From positions 607,501-671,500 of the forward strand of contig NZ_LT605203.1 in NCBI RefSeq assembly GCF_900089495.1: 64,000 nucleotides of DNA, written 5' to 3'. This DNA is from Thiomonas sp. X19 (GTDB lineage Bacteria > Pseudomonadota > Gammaproteobacteria > Burkholderiales > Burkholderiaceae_C). The notes below the pieces were generated by a model. That model was not told the DNA's origin, ran no database searches, and saw only the letters and a list, made by a program, of their open reading frames with translations. Every line of letters begins with the position of its first letter. Position 1 is the stretch's first letter. Shown piece by piece: positions 56,344-64,000 of the stretch. The translations under genes and the position numbers were made by a program.

Positions 56344-57507
56344 ATGATCAGACCCATCGACCCATCGGCCGACCCGGCAGCAAAACCCGCGCCAGCAGGC
56401 CAGAGCACCGGCCCGCCGCCTGGCTCGCTGGCGCACGGCTCGGGCGCGCAGGCGGTCGCGCCTGTCCCCGGCCGCGCCTGGCTCCTGGGCCTGCTGGGGA
56501 CGGCGCTCTTCGCCCTGAGCTTGCCGGCCACGCGCCTGGCGGTGGGCTCGCCGGCAGCGCCGGAGCTTGCACCGCTGTTCGTGGCGCTGGCGCGTGCCGC
56601 CCTGGCCGGTTTGCTGGCGGCGTGCTGGCTGGCGTGGCGCAGGACGCCCTGGCCGCCGCGCCGGCTGTGGCTGGCCATCGGCTCGGTGGCGGCGGGCGTG
56701 GTGTTCGGTTTTCCGCTGCTGACCAGCCTGGCGTTGCGCCAAGTCGATGCGGTGCACGCTTCGCTGATGCTGGGTCTGCTGCCTTTGGCGACGGCAGCCA
56801 TCGGCGCCATGCTGGCGCGGCAACGGCCGAGCGCCGCCTTCTGGCTCTGGGCCGCAGGCGGCAGTGCGCTGGTGTGCGCCTACGCCTTGCGTCAGGGTGG
56901 TCACGCGCATCCCGGCGCGCCGGGTCTGGGCCTGCATCTTCAAGCGGCCGATGCCTTGCTCGGACTGGCGATGCTGGCAGGCGGCTGGGGCTATGCGCGA
57001 GGCGCGCTGCTGGCGCGGCAGTTGCCGCCCGAGCAAGTCATCAGCTGGGCGGTGGTGTTCAGCCTGCCCATCACCCTGCCCGCCGCGTGCTGGCTGTGGC
57101 CGCAGCACGCGGCGGCGATCGCGCCGGCGGCTTGGGGCGCACTGGCCTATCTCGGCATCGTCTCGATGTGGCTGGGTTTTTTCGCCTGGTACCGCGCACT
57201 GGCCCTGGGCGGCACGGTGCGCATGTCGCAGGTGCAGTTGCTGCAACCGTTTTTGTCCATGCTCGCCGCCGGCCTGTTGCTCGGTGAACGGCTGGACGCC
57301 ACCACCCTGCTGTTCGCCCTGGCCGTGATGGCCACTGTGCTGGCGGGGCGGCGGGCGCGGGTGCATCCCGCAGCGGCTGCAGTGGCCACAGCGGATGAGG
57401 CCGCAGCAACGTTCGCCACGCCAGCCACCCCGGGGGCTGCGGCGCCCATGCCTCCAACCCTCGCCAAGCCCAACTCCACCCTCAACACCAAGGACGCCGT
57501 TCGATGA
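56344..57507 (+). CDS. EamA-family exporter
   Basis: A 387-residue DMT transporter with ten membrane helices in two EamA repeats (residues 45-175 and 205-335). FALSLPATRLAVGSPAAPEL starts the first, and IVSMWLGFFAWYRALALGGT is in the second. Pro/Ala-rich tails flank the domain at both ends. A GTG two codons upstream is an alternative start. It is probably an efflux pump for an amino acid or related metabolite, under the divergent MocR regulator. Coupled to the next gene by ATGA. Confidence 0.88.
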   Translation: MIRPIDPSADPAAKPAPAGQSTGPPPGSLAHGSGAQAVAPVPGRAWLLGLLGTALFALSLPATRLAVGSPAAPELAPLFVALARAALAGLLAACWLAWRRTPWPPRRLWLAIGSVAAGVVFGFPLLTSLALRQVDAVHASLMLGLLPLATAAIGAMLARQRPSAAFWLWAAGGSALVCAYALRQGGHAHPGAPGLGLHLQAADALLGLAMLAGGWGYARGALLARQLPPEQVISWAVVFSLPITLPAACWLWPQHAAAIAPAAWGALAYLGIVSMWLGFFAWYRALALGGTVRMSQVQLLQPFLSMLAAGLLLGERLDATTLLFALAVMATVLAGRRARVHPAAAAVATADEAAATFATPATPGAAAPMPPTLAKPNSTLNTKDAVR

Positions 57508-58748
57508 TGCCTCCATCCTCCCAATCCAAGCTCCCGCCCCTGGCGCAGCGTGCCGAGCGGCTGCGCTCCTCGGCCATACGCGATCTGCTGCATCTGGCAG
57601 GACGCGCCGACGTGGTGTCGCTGGCCGGCGGCCTGCCCGACGCCGCCAGCTTCCCCGCCGAGGCCTTGCGCGAAGCCGCCGACCGCGTGCTGCGCGAGCG
57701 CCCGCGAGCCGCGCTGCAGTACGGCCCCACCGAGGGCATCGCGCCGCTGCGCGAATGGGTGGCGGCGTATCTGCGCACCCAGGGCATGGACTTCACGCCG
57801 GCGCAAGTGCTCATCACCAGCGGCTCGCAGCAAGGCCTGGACCTGCTCGGCAAGGTGCTGATCGACGCCGGCAGCCCGGTGCTGGTCGAGCGCCCCAGTT
57901 ACCTCGGCGCACTGCAAGCCTTCGCGCTGTACGGCCCGCACCTGGTGGGCATCGAGGCGGACGACGACGGCCCCTTGCCCGAGCAACTCGCCGCCGCCTT
58001 GCCCGGGGCGCGCATGGCGTATCTGCAGCCGCGCTTCTCCAACCCCGCCGGGCGCAGCATCGCCCCCGCGCGTGCCGACGCCCTGGCTGCGCAACTCGCC
58101 GCGTCCAACGCCTGGCTGGTGGAGGACGACCCCTATGGCGAGCTGTGGTTCGACACCCCGCCCGCGCCCGGCCTGATCGCGCGCGGCGTGGCCCAGGGCG
58201 CGCACCTCGGCACCTTCTCCAAGGTGCTCGCGCCCGGCCTGCGGCTGGCCTGGGTCGCCGGGCCGCAGCTGCTGATCGACAAGCTCGCGCAAGCGAAGCA
58301 GGCGGCCGATCTGCAGACCGCCAGCTTCAACCAATGGGTGCTGCTGGAAGCGCTGCATGCCGGCGTGGTCGAGCGCGGCCTGCCGGGCCTGCGCCAGATC
58401 TACCGCGCGCGGCGCGACGCCATGCTCCAAGCCCTGGCCGACCACATGCCCGCGGGTGTGAGCTGGACCCGGCCCGCAGGCGGCCTGTTCGTCTGGCTCA
58501 CCCTGCCCGCCGGCATGGACGCTGCGAGCCTGCTGCCACAGGCCGTGGCGCGCGGCGTGGCCTATGTGCCGGGTGAAACCTTCAACGTCGGCGCCGCCGC
58601 GCCCAACACCTTGCGCCTGTCGTTCTCCAATGTCGAGGCTGGCATCATGCAAGACGCCGTCGCCCGGCTCGGCGCTTTGTTCGGCGAAGCGCCGCAGGCG
58701 GAACAGACCCGCTCTGTCCCTGCGCCGCCGCTGATCCGCACGACCTGA
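57504..58748 (+). CDS. PLP-dependent class I/II aminotransferase
   Basis: A 414-residue free-standing aminotransferase of the MocR-related group (2-aminoadipate transaminase-like). VVSLAGGLPDAASFP, LQYGPTEGIAPLREWVA, ITSGSQQGLDLLGKVL and the PLP-Lys region HLGTFSKVLAPGLRLAWVAG are clear, as is the Asn in RFSNPAGRS. The amino donor cannot be set. It shares an operon with an EamA exporter and a PhzF protein. Confidence 0.92.
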   Translation: MMPPSSQSKLPPLAQRAERLRSSAIRDLLHLAGRADVVSLAGGLPDAASFPAEALREAADRVLRERPRAALQYGPTEGIAPLREWVAAYLRTQGMDFTPAQVLITSGSQQGLDLLGKVLIDAGSPVLVERPSYLGALQAFALYGPHLVGIEADDDGPLPEQLAAALPGARMAYLQPRFSNPAGRSIAPARADALAAQLAASNAWLVEDDPYGELWFDTPPAPGLIARGVAQGAHLGTFSKVLAPGLRLAWVAGPQLLIDKLAQAKQAADLQTASFNQWVLLEALHAGVVERGLPGLRQIYRARRDAMLQALADHMPAGVSWTRPAGGLFVWLTLPAGMDAASLLPQAVARGVAYVPGETFNVGAAAPNTLRLSFSNVEAGIMQDAVARLGALFGEAPQAEQTRSVPAPPLIRTT

Positions 58749-58758
58749 AAGCCACGCC

Positions 58759-59628
58759 ATGAACCTGCCATTCGTGCAGCTCGATGTGTTCGCACCCGCG
58801 CCCTTCAGCGGCAACCCCTTGGCCGTGGTGTTCGACGCCGACGCGCTGGACAGCGCCCGCATGCAGGCCATCGCCGCCTGGCTGGGTTTGTCCGAAACCA
58901 CTTTCGTGCTGCGCCCCACCGAAACCGGCGCCGACTACCGGCTGCGCATCTTCACCCCCGGTGGCGAGCTGCCCTTCGCCGGCCATCCGACCCTGGGCAC
59001 CTGCGCCGCCTGGCTGCAGCGCGGCGGTGTGCCCGCCCGGGCCGATGTGGTGATGCAGCAATCCGCCATCGGCCTGGTGCCGGTGAAGCGCAGCGGCTTG
59101 ACGACCGCCACGACGGTCCAGCGCCTGGCCTTCGCCGCGCCACCGATGCGCCCCGAGGCGGTGGAACCAGGCCTGCTCGGCCAGGTCTGCACCGCCCTCG
59201 GTCTGGCACCCGCCGACGTGCGCGCCAGCGCCTGGCTGGACAACGGCCCGCGCTGGCTCGCGCTTTGGCTGGACGCGGCGAGCACCGTGCTGCAACTCGA
59301 ACCCGACCACGCCGCGCTCAGGCGCCTGCGCGTCAAAGTCGGCGTGGCCGCGCCGCAAGCGCCGGGCCATGAAACGGCCATTGAAGTGCGCGCCTTCGCC
59401 TCGCCTGTGGGCGTGCCCGAAGACCCCGTCACCGGCAGCCTCAACGCCAGTCTGGCGCAGTGGCTGATCGGCAACGGCGAGCGACCGGCGCAATACGTGG
59501 CCGCGCAAGGCACGCGCCTGGGCCGCAGCGGCCGCGTGCACATCGCGCAGGACGCACAAGGCCAGGTCTGGGTCGGCGGCGATGCGCGCGCGGTGCTGCA
59601 GGGGCAAATCGACGTCGGCGCGCTCTGA
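58759..59628 (+). CDS. PhzF-family isomerase-like protein
   Basis: A 289-residue protein of the PhzF/diaminopimelate-epimerase fold. Visible motifs: VDVF-like QLDVFAPAPFSGNPLAVVFD at the start with the catalytic-type Glu in LSETTFVL near residue 42, TPGGELPFAGHPTLGTCAAWL, and VPEDPVTGSLNASLAQWL. Most family members outside phenazine loci have no known substrate. It lies 10 bp after the aminotransferase. Confidence 0.92.
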   Translation: MNLPFVQLDVFAPAPFSGNPLAVVFDADALDSARMQAIAAWLGLSETTFVLRPTETGADYRLRIFTPGGELPFAGHPTLGTCAAWLQRGGVPARADVVMQQSAIGLVPVKRSGLTTATTVQRLAFAAPPMRPEAVEPGLLGQVCTALGLAPADVRASAWLDNGPRWLALWLDAASTVLQLEPDHAALRRLRVKVGVAAPQAPGHETAIEVRAFASPVGVPEDPVTGSLNASLAQWLIGNGERPAQYVAAQGTRLGRSGRVHIAQDAQGQVWVGGDARAVLQGQIDVGAL

Positions 59629-59773
59629 AGCCCGCCACGCCGAAAGCCCAGCGCCCAGCGCAATGACCGATTTCGATTGGCCCCTCAATCGCTTGAACGG
59701 CTGCGCGCGGTGCGTGATCCGAACACGCTTTGCGACACGGCGGCTTGGGCTCGGGCGCCTGTGGCGGCACATT

Positions 59774-59803
59774 TTGCTGCTCCTGAGCGCGCCGGGCTAT
59801 AAG
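59774..59803 (+). promoter_or_regulatory. Candidate sigma-70 promoter for the SWIB gene
   Basis: TTGCTG (59774-59779) and TATAAG (59798-59803) with an 18-bp spacer, about 110 bp before the SWIB start. Confidence 0.38.
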
Positions 59804-59914
59804 ATGCGGGGTCGGAGCTTTCATGGCACCGCTGTGCCGACCAGCACACAGAACGCGCGCCTGCCGCCGCAAGCCGGGTGCGCCCCCCCTCAAGCAATCG
59901 ATGGAGTTTGAAAC

Positions 59915-60211
59915 ATGGCAACTGCAAAACCGGCCGCAGCCAAGACGGCGGCCCCCGCCAAGCGCGCACCCAACCCCGCGTTCATGAAGCCGCTGACCCC
60001 CAGCCCGCAACTGGCTGCCGTGGTGGGCGCCGCGCCGCTGCCGCGCACCGAGGTGGTGAAGAAGGTCTGGGCGCACATCAAGGCCGCCAACCTGCAGGAC
60101 CCGGCCAACAAACGCATGATCAATGCCGACGCCAAGCTCAAGGCCGTGTTCGGCAAGCCCCAGGTCACGATGTTCGAAATGACCAAGCTGCTCAACGCCC
60201 ATCTGAAGTAA
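59915..60211 (+). CDS. SWIB/MDM2-domain protein
   Basis: A 98-residue protein. A Lys/Ala/Pro-rich basic tail (AAKTAAPAKRAPNP) is followed by one SWIB domain (LAAVVGAAPLPRTEVVKKVWAHIK, INADAKLKAVFG, TMFEMTKLLNAHLK). Stand-alone SWIB proteins occur in many proteobacteria and chlamydiae; a chromosome-associated role is suggested but unproven. A terminator follows. Confidence 0.93.
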   Translation: MATAKPAAAKTAAPAKRAPNPAFMKPLTPSPQLAAVVGAAPLPRTEVVKKVWAHIKAANLQDPANKRMINADAKLKAVFGKPQVTMFEMTKLLNAHLK

Positions 60212-60284
60212 GCGTAAGCGACAAGCCGGCGCGAGGGTGTCATGGCCTGAGCGCCGGCAAAACACCTTCGCGCCCTTCGTGGCG

Positions 60285-60331
60285 AAGCAAACAGCCGACA
60301 CCGGCCTCGCTCGGTGCCGGCTGTTTGCTTT
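60285..60331 (+). terminator. Intrinsic terminator after the SWIB gene
   Basis: AAGCAAACAGCCG...CGGCTGTTTGCTTT forms a long stem ending in T residues, about 75 bp after the SWIB stop. It overlaps the leader of the next gene. Confidence 0.72.
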
Positions 60332-60362
60332 CAGCGCCACCTGCTCCTGTTTCCGCATCACC

Positions 60363-60971
60363 ATGCCAGCCTTTTGCAAGCCCCGACTTCGCTGCATTCC
60401 CTGGCTCTTCATGGCCCTGCTGCTGGCCGCCGCCGGCCCGGCGCAGGCCGAGGACAGGTCTCGAGCCCAGAGGCCGCAGCCCGCGTCGCAAGACGTGCGC
60501 GCCGCCACCTCGGTGGGCTTCTCGCCCGACGGCAGCGCCGAACGCCTGGTGCTCGCCACCATTGCCGGCGCGCGCCACAGCATCCAGCTTGCGGCCTACA
60601 GCTTCACGGCGTCAGCGGTGGCCAAGGCGCTGATCGCGGCCCACAAGCGCGGCGTGAACGTGCGCGTGCTGCTGGACTGGAAAGCCAACTTCGAGGACGA
60701 CCGGCGCTACGCCCGTCATGCCATCAACGCCCTGTTGTTGGCCGGCGTCGCGGTGCGCTCGATCGACGTCTATCCCATCTTCCACGACAAGTTCATGGTG
60801 ATCGACGGCCGCAGCGTGCAGACCGGCAGCTACAACTACAGCGTGTCCGCCGCGCGCTACAACGCCGAGAACGTGCTTGTCGTGTGGAACGACCCGGCGC
60901 TGGCCAGCGCCTACGCTCACAACTGGGACGCCAACTGGCGGCTTGGGCGCGCGGCCGAGCAGCGGTATTGA
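60363..60971 (+). CDS. Secreted phospholipase D-family nuclease
   Basis: A 202-residue protein with a signal peptide (cleavage near AQA, residue 29). It has a single HKD motif near residue 142 (FHDKFMVIDGRSVQTGSYNYS), the pattern of Nuc/EndA-type nucleases that dimerise to form one active site. ARHSIQLAAYSFTASAVAKAL and GVNVRVLLDWK are conserved. It probably cuts nucleic acid in the periplasm. Repeat copy H begins at its stop codon. Confidence 0.92.
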   Translation: MPAFCKPRLRCIPWLFMALLLAAAGPAQAEDRSRAQRPQPASQDVRAATSVGFSPDGSAERLVLATIAGARHSIQLAAYSFTASAVAKALIAAHKRGVNVRVLLDWKANFEDDRRYARHAINALLLAGVAVRSIDVYPIFHDKFMVIDGRSVQTGSYNYSVSAARYNAENVLVVWNDPALASAYAHNWDANWRLGRAAEQRY

Positions 60972-61050
60972 GCGCCCCCAGGGTCGGCTCGCCGACCCGC
61001 CCCCGTGGGGTCAAGGAAATTTGGGGCGGCCCTGCGTTTCCTTGGGAGCG
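60972..61050 (-). repeat. Interspersed palindromic repeat, copy H
   Basis: On the minus strand: CAAGGAAACGCAGGGCCGCC, CAAATTTCCTTGACCCC, GGGTCGGCGAGCCGACCC, TGGGGGCGC. It starts one base after the nuclease stop codon and may act as its terminator. Confidence 0.85.
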
Positions 61051-61195
61051 CACCCAGGCGTTGCGTCGTCTCGACGCCGGCGAACTTTCCGCAGGCCCGA
61101 TCCTCAAACATCCAGCGCCCGCAGCACTGAGCAAAACTTCGAGTGGCGCCTAAAATCGCATGATCAAAGGCGCAGATGCGCAAGGTGAACCCGTA

Positions 61196-61720
61196 ATGCA
61201 AGCATCGTTGAAAAAATGGACGGCCCTGGTGGTGTTGGTGGCCGTGGCCCTGGCCGGTTATCTGACCTGGAATGCGATCGCTCGCGACCCGAAGGCGCCC
61301 GAGGTGAGCTACACCTTGCTCGACGGCAAGACCCTCACCTCGCAAAACCTGCTCGGCAAAGTGGTGCTGGTGAACTTCTGGGCCACGAGTTGCACCACTT
61401 GCGTCAGCGAGATGCCGCATATGGTGCAAACCTATGACCAGTTTGCGCCCAAGGGCTTCGAGTTGGTCGCCGTGTCGATGAATTACGACCGGCCCGACTA
61501 TGTGAAAACCTTCGCCACCGCCGGCCCCTTGGGCGCGCTGCCGTTCCCGGTGGCGATGGACACCAGCGGCAATATCGCCAAAGCTTTCCACGATGTGCGC
61601 CTCACCCCCACCAGCTTCCTGATCGACAAGTCCGGCCATATCGTGAAACAGTACGTCGGGCCGCCGAATTTCGCCGAACTGCACGGCCTGATCAGCCGAC
61701 TGCTGGCACAGCAGGCCTGA
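61196..61720 (+). CDS. TlpA/ResA-like thiol-disulfide oxidoreductase
   Basis: A 174-residue membrane-anchored or exported thioredoxin-fold protein: hydrophobic helix at residues 8-26, then LLGKVVLVNFWATSCTTCVSEMPHM, with the redox CTTC near residue 66, and VRLTPTSFLIDKSGHIVKQY with the cis-Pro. Such proteins reduce apocytochrome or other periplasmic cysteines. AAGGTGA precedes the ATG at 61196; an ATG twelve codons upstream is an alternative. Confidence 0.88.
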   Translation: MQASLKKWTALVVLVAVALAGYLTWNAIARDPKAPEVSYTLLDGKTLTSQNLLGKVVLVNFWATSCTTCVSEMPHMVQTYDQFAPKGFELVAVSMNYDRPDYVKTFATAGPLGALPFPVAMDTSGNIAKAFHDVRLTPTSFLIDKSGHIVKQYVGPPNFAELHGLISRLLAQQA

Positions 61721-61826
61721 CGCAGGCCGCTTGACGGTGGGTTGACAAGTCCGGGACGCCGCTCCGGTCACTCGGGAAAACCCCGAGATGGCGTTACGAT
61801 AGATGAATGGACCATTCCATCCCCCA

Positions 61827-61860
61827 TCGCGATGCTGCTGCGGACGCAGCAACATCGCGA
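61827..61860 (+). promoter_or_regulatory. Strong hairpin upstream of lipB
   Basis: TCGCGATGCTGCTGCG and CGCAGCAACATCGCGA pair at 15 of 16 positions around a two-base gap, 90 bp before the lipB start. It lacks a T-run. It might be a protein-binding palindrome or an RNA element. Confidence 0.45.
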
Positions 61861-61950
61861 CATTTGGCGGAGCGCACCGCCTCAGGGGGCTTTGCCAGTC
61901 TTCATCTTCAGTCCGGCCTCAGAGCCGACCCGCAGATGCTGGAGCGAGCC

Positions 61951-62628
61951 ATGGCGCGGGCACCGCAGGCGCTGCCCGGCGAGATACGCTTGCGCCAACT
62001 CGGCCTGCAGGCTTATGTGCCCACCTGGGATGCGATGCGCGCTTTCACCGCCACGCGCCTGACCACGACGCCCGATGAAATCTGGCTGGTCGAACACCAG
62101 CCCGTCTACACCCTGGGCCAGACTGGCCAGGCCCAGCATGTGCTGGATGCGCACGGCATCGACGTGGTGCTAACCGACCGTGGTGGACAGGTCACTTACC
62201 ACGGCCCTGGCCAGGCGGTGGTCTATGTGCTGATGGACCTGCGCCGCCGGCACTGGATGGTGCGCGAGACCGTGCATCGCCTGGAAGAAGCCGTGATTCG
62301 CACCCTGGCGCGCCTGGGCGTGGTGGGCGTGCGGCGCCCCGGCGCACCCGGCATCTACCTGGGCGCCCCCCATCCCCGTGCCGGCGCCAAGATTTCCGCG
62401 CTCGGCCTGAAGGTGCGCAATGGCTGCACCTATCATGGCGTCGCCATCAATGTCGACATGGACCTCACCCCCTTTGCCGGCATCAACCCCTGCGGATTTT
62501 CCGGGCTCGACGTGGTGGATCTGGCCCAACTCGGCGTGCACACCCGGGCCGATGCGGTGGGCATGTGCTTCGCCACCGAACTGGCGATGCTGGCCGACAC
62601 CACACCCAACACGCCACCGCAGGCATGA
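61951..62628 (+). CDS. lipB: Lipoyl(octanoyl) transferase
   Basis: A 225-residue enzyme that moves octanoate from ACP to the lipoyl domains of dehydrogenase complexes. Signatures: [64 protein letters not shown] with the catalytic Lys, and [12 protein letters not shown] with the catalytic Cys. I chose ATG 61951 since GGAG lies six bases upstream and the length fits; an open frame extends to 61807. It is followed by lipA after 19 bp. Confidence 0.95.
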   Translation: MARAPQALPGEIRLRQLGLQAYVPTWDAMRAFTATRLTTTPDEIWLVEHQPVYTLGQTGQAQHVLDAHGIDVVLTDRGGQVTYHGPGQAVVYVLMDLRRRHWMVRETVHRLEEAVIRTLARLGVVGVRRPGAPGIYLGAPHPRAGAKISALGLKVRNGCTYHGVAINVDMDLTPFAGINPCGFSGLDVVDLAQLGVHTRADAVGMCFATELAMLADTTPNTPPQA

Positions 62629-62647
62629 ACCTCAGACCCCATTGCCC

Positions 62648-63664
62648 ATGAACGCACCGCTCGACCCAAGCTCCGAAGCCGCACCGGGCAACGCCCACAT
62701 GGCCATGCCAGCTTCGGCGGACGCCTCGGTCAAACAAAAGGGCCAGTCCAAAACCGCGCGCATTCCGATCAAGATCGTGGCCGAAGGCCCGGCGCTGAAA
62801 AAGCCGGACTGGATTCGCGTCAAGGCTGCCGCGCCTTCGTCGCGTTTCTACGAAATCAAGAGCCTACTGCGCGAGCAGAAGCTGGTCACGGTGTGCGAGG
62901 AGGCTTCCTGCCCGAACATCGGCGAATGCTTCGGTCACGGCACCGCCACCTTCATGATCATGGGCGACAAGTGCACCCGCCGCTGCCCGTTTTGCGACGT
63001 CGGACACGGCCGCCCCGACCCGCTCGATGCCGACGAGCCGCGCAATCTGGCCCAGGCCATCGCCGCACTCAAGCTGCGCTATGTGGTGGTCACCAGTGTC
63101 GACCGTGACGACTTGCGTGACGGCGGCGCGCAGCATTTCGTCGACTGCATCCGCGCCACGCGCGAGCTGTCGCCCGCCACGCAGATCGAAGTGCTGGTGC
63201 CCGACTTCCGCGGCCGGCTCGACAAGGCGCTCGACGTGTTCGCCGCCGGCCTGCCGGACGTGATGAATCACAACCTGGAAACCGTGCCGCGCCTCTACAA
63301 GCAGGCCCGCCCCGGTGCCGACTACGCCCACTCGCTCAAGCTGCTGGCTGATTTCAAACTCCGCCACCCCGGCATCCCCACCAAGAGCGGGCTGATGGTG
63401 GGCCTGGGCGAAACCGACGATGAAATCCTGGAGGTGATGCGCGATATGCGTGCCCACCACATCGACCTGCTCACCATCGGCCAATACCTCGCGCCCTCGG
63501 GCCACCACCTGCCGGTGGCGCGCTACGTGCCACCCGAGACCTTTGCCATGTTCGAGCGCGAGGCACGCGCCATGGGCTTCACCCACGCCGCCGTCGGCCC
63601 GCTGGTACGCTCGAGCTATCACGCCGACCAACAAGCCCGCGACGGCGGCTTCTTCAACGGCTGA
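62648..63664 (+). CDS. lipA: Lipoyl synthase
   Basis: A 338-residue radical SAM enzyme that inserts two sulfurs into octanoyl groups. The auxiliary cluster motif is [12 protein letters not shown] near residue 87, the SAM cluster motif is CTRRCPFC near 113, and RSSYHADQQ with the conserved Ser closes the protein. An N-terminal variable extension of about 60 residues is common. It follows lipB and completes the pathway for protein lipoylation. Confidence 0.97.
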   Translation: MNAPLDPSSEAAPGNAHMAMPASADASVKQKGQSKTARIPIKIVAEGPALKKPDWIRVKAAAPSSRFYEIKSLLREQKLVTVCEEASCPNIGECFGHGTATFMIMGDKCTRRCPFCDVGHGRPDPLDADEPRNLAQAIAALKLRYVVVTSVDRDDLRDGGAQHFVDCIRATRELSPATQIEVLVPDFRGRLDKALDVFAAGLPDVMNHNLETVPRLYKQARPGADYAHSLKLLADFKLRHPGIPTKSGLMVGLGETDDEILEVMRDMRAHHIDLLTIGQYLAPSGHHLPVARYVPPETFAMFEREARAMGFTHAAVGPLVRSSYHADQQARDGGFFNG

Positions 63665-63690
63665 TTTTCACAACCCCACCAGGACTCACA

Positions 63691-63894
63691 TTGGCCAAGC
63701 CGAATTACTCCTACGAAAAACGCCAGAAGGAACTCGCCAAGCAACGCAAGAAGCAAGAGAAGCTGCAGCGCCGGGCGCACAAGCCGGATGGCTCGCCCGA
63801 CGCCCCCCAGGGGCAAGACGCTGAATCGACCAGCAGCGGCGCAGCCGACAATGGCTCTACCCCGAGCCCTTTGGAACCCGGGCCTTCGGCCTGA
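63691..63894 (+). CDS. Small basic protein with disordered tail
   Basis: A 67-residue protein. Residues 1-32 are strongly basic (YEKRQKELAKQRKKQEKLQRR) and likely helical; the rest is Ser/Gly/Pro-rich and disordered. The start is TTG, with AGGA seven bases before it. Similar short Lys/Arg-rich proteins are common in betaproteobacteria; function unknown, nucleic-acid binding possible. Confidence 0.6.
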   Translation: MAKPNYSYEKRQKELAKQRKKQEKLQRRAHKPDGSPDAPQGQDAESTSSGAADNGSTPSPLEPGPSA

Positions 63895-63951
63895 CGCTGT
63901 CACGCCGCTGACCGCGGTTAGCGTGTCGGCACGCATAGCCCGGCTCTGCCT

Positions 63952-64000
63952 TCAGCCGAGTTCTTCATACAGCGGCAGGGTGAGGAATTCGATGAAATCC
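63952..64000 (-). CDS. Probable malate synthase, C-terminal end (partial)
   Basis: Only the last 15 codons are in the window: DFIEFLTLPLYEELG and a stop. The FLTLPxY signature fits the end of malate synthase A (E. coli ends in a similar FLTLPGY segment). The glyoxylate-shunt assignment rests on this short match only; most of the gene lies beyond the window. Confidence 0.5.
   Translation of the reverse strand, partial: DFIEFLTLPLYEELG

Overview
This 64 kb window is GC-rich, densely coded chromosomal DNA from a betaproteobacterium, most likely of the order Burkholderiales. The evidence is the order gatC-gatA-gatB divergent from mreB-mreC-mreD-mrdA-rodA, the run kdsD-kdsC-lptC, DUF3579, and the split pntAa/pntAb/pntB transhydrogenase. 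A DsrE-family protein, a decayed two-domain rhodanese and a Cyc2-like cytochrome-porin suggest a sulfur- or metal-oxidising, Thiomonas-like lineage. The genus is an inference. No rRNA, tRNA or CRISPR was found.

Layout. 0.2-7.3 kb: a secreted coiled-coil protein, then the rod-shape operon on the minus strand. 7.5-11 kb: the GatCAB amidotransferase operon, with a 164-bp fold-back element between gatA and gatB. 11-17.6 kb: a GNAT enzyme, an MFS pump beside an ArsR-type regulator that has lost its DNA-binding half, an MpaB-like protein, a broken rhodanese and DsrE. 16.2-25.3 kb: an aminotransferase, an agmatinase-like ureohydrolase and a PuuB-like oxidase (probable polyamine or guanidino-compound catabolism), then a five-gene branched-chain-amino-acid-type ABC importer. 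25.3-28.9 kb: the proton-translocating transhydrogenase and DUF3579. 29-34 kb: a MaoC dehydratase whose N-terminus is made of repeats, a small methyltransferase, a drug/metabolite exporter, a GST and trpE. 34.6-39.3 kb: two chalcone-isomerase-like secreted paralogues, a metallo-beta-lactamase hydrolase, PepSY and cytochrome b proteins, a BON protein and pyrE. 39.4-47.9 kb: AmpG-like permease, KDO synthesis and LPS export (kdsD, kdsC, lptC), an SDR, a BtuF-like receptor, a complete IS1182-family element, DUF6790 and a carboxymuconolactone-decarboxylase-family protein. 48-54.7 kb: thioredoxin 2, a Cyc2-like outer-membrane cytochrome-porin behind an FNR-type site, a small orphan, a TRAP transporter and DUF3429 behind a heptanucleotide tandem repeat. 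54.8-59.6 kb: a MocR regulator divergent from an EamA exporter, a PLP aminotransferase and a PhzF protein. 59.9-64 kb: SWIB, a PLD nuclease, a TlpA-like thioredoxin, lipB, lipA, a small basic protein and the end of a probable malate synthase.

The feature that ties the window together is an interspersed palindromic repeat of about 84 bp, seen in eight full or partial copies. Three full copies are exactly 84 bp (28 codons) and are translated in frame: two in tandem at the start of the MaoC dehydratase, one inside the rhodanese remnant. A partial copy forms the tail of a TRAP subunit gene. Others lie at operon junctions, for example where lptA/lptB would be expected after lptC. Together with the fold-back element and the IS1182 copy, they show that small mobile sequences have shaped gene ends and operon breaks here.
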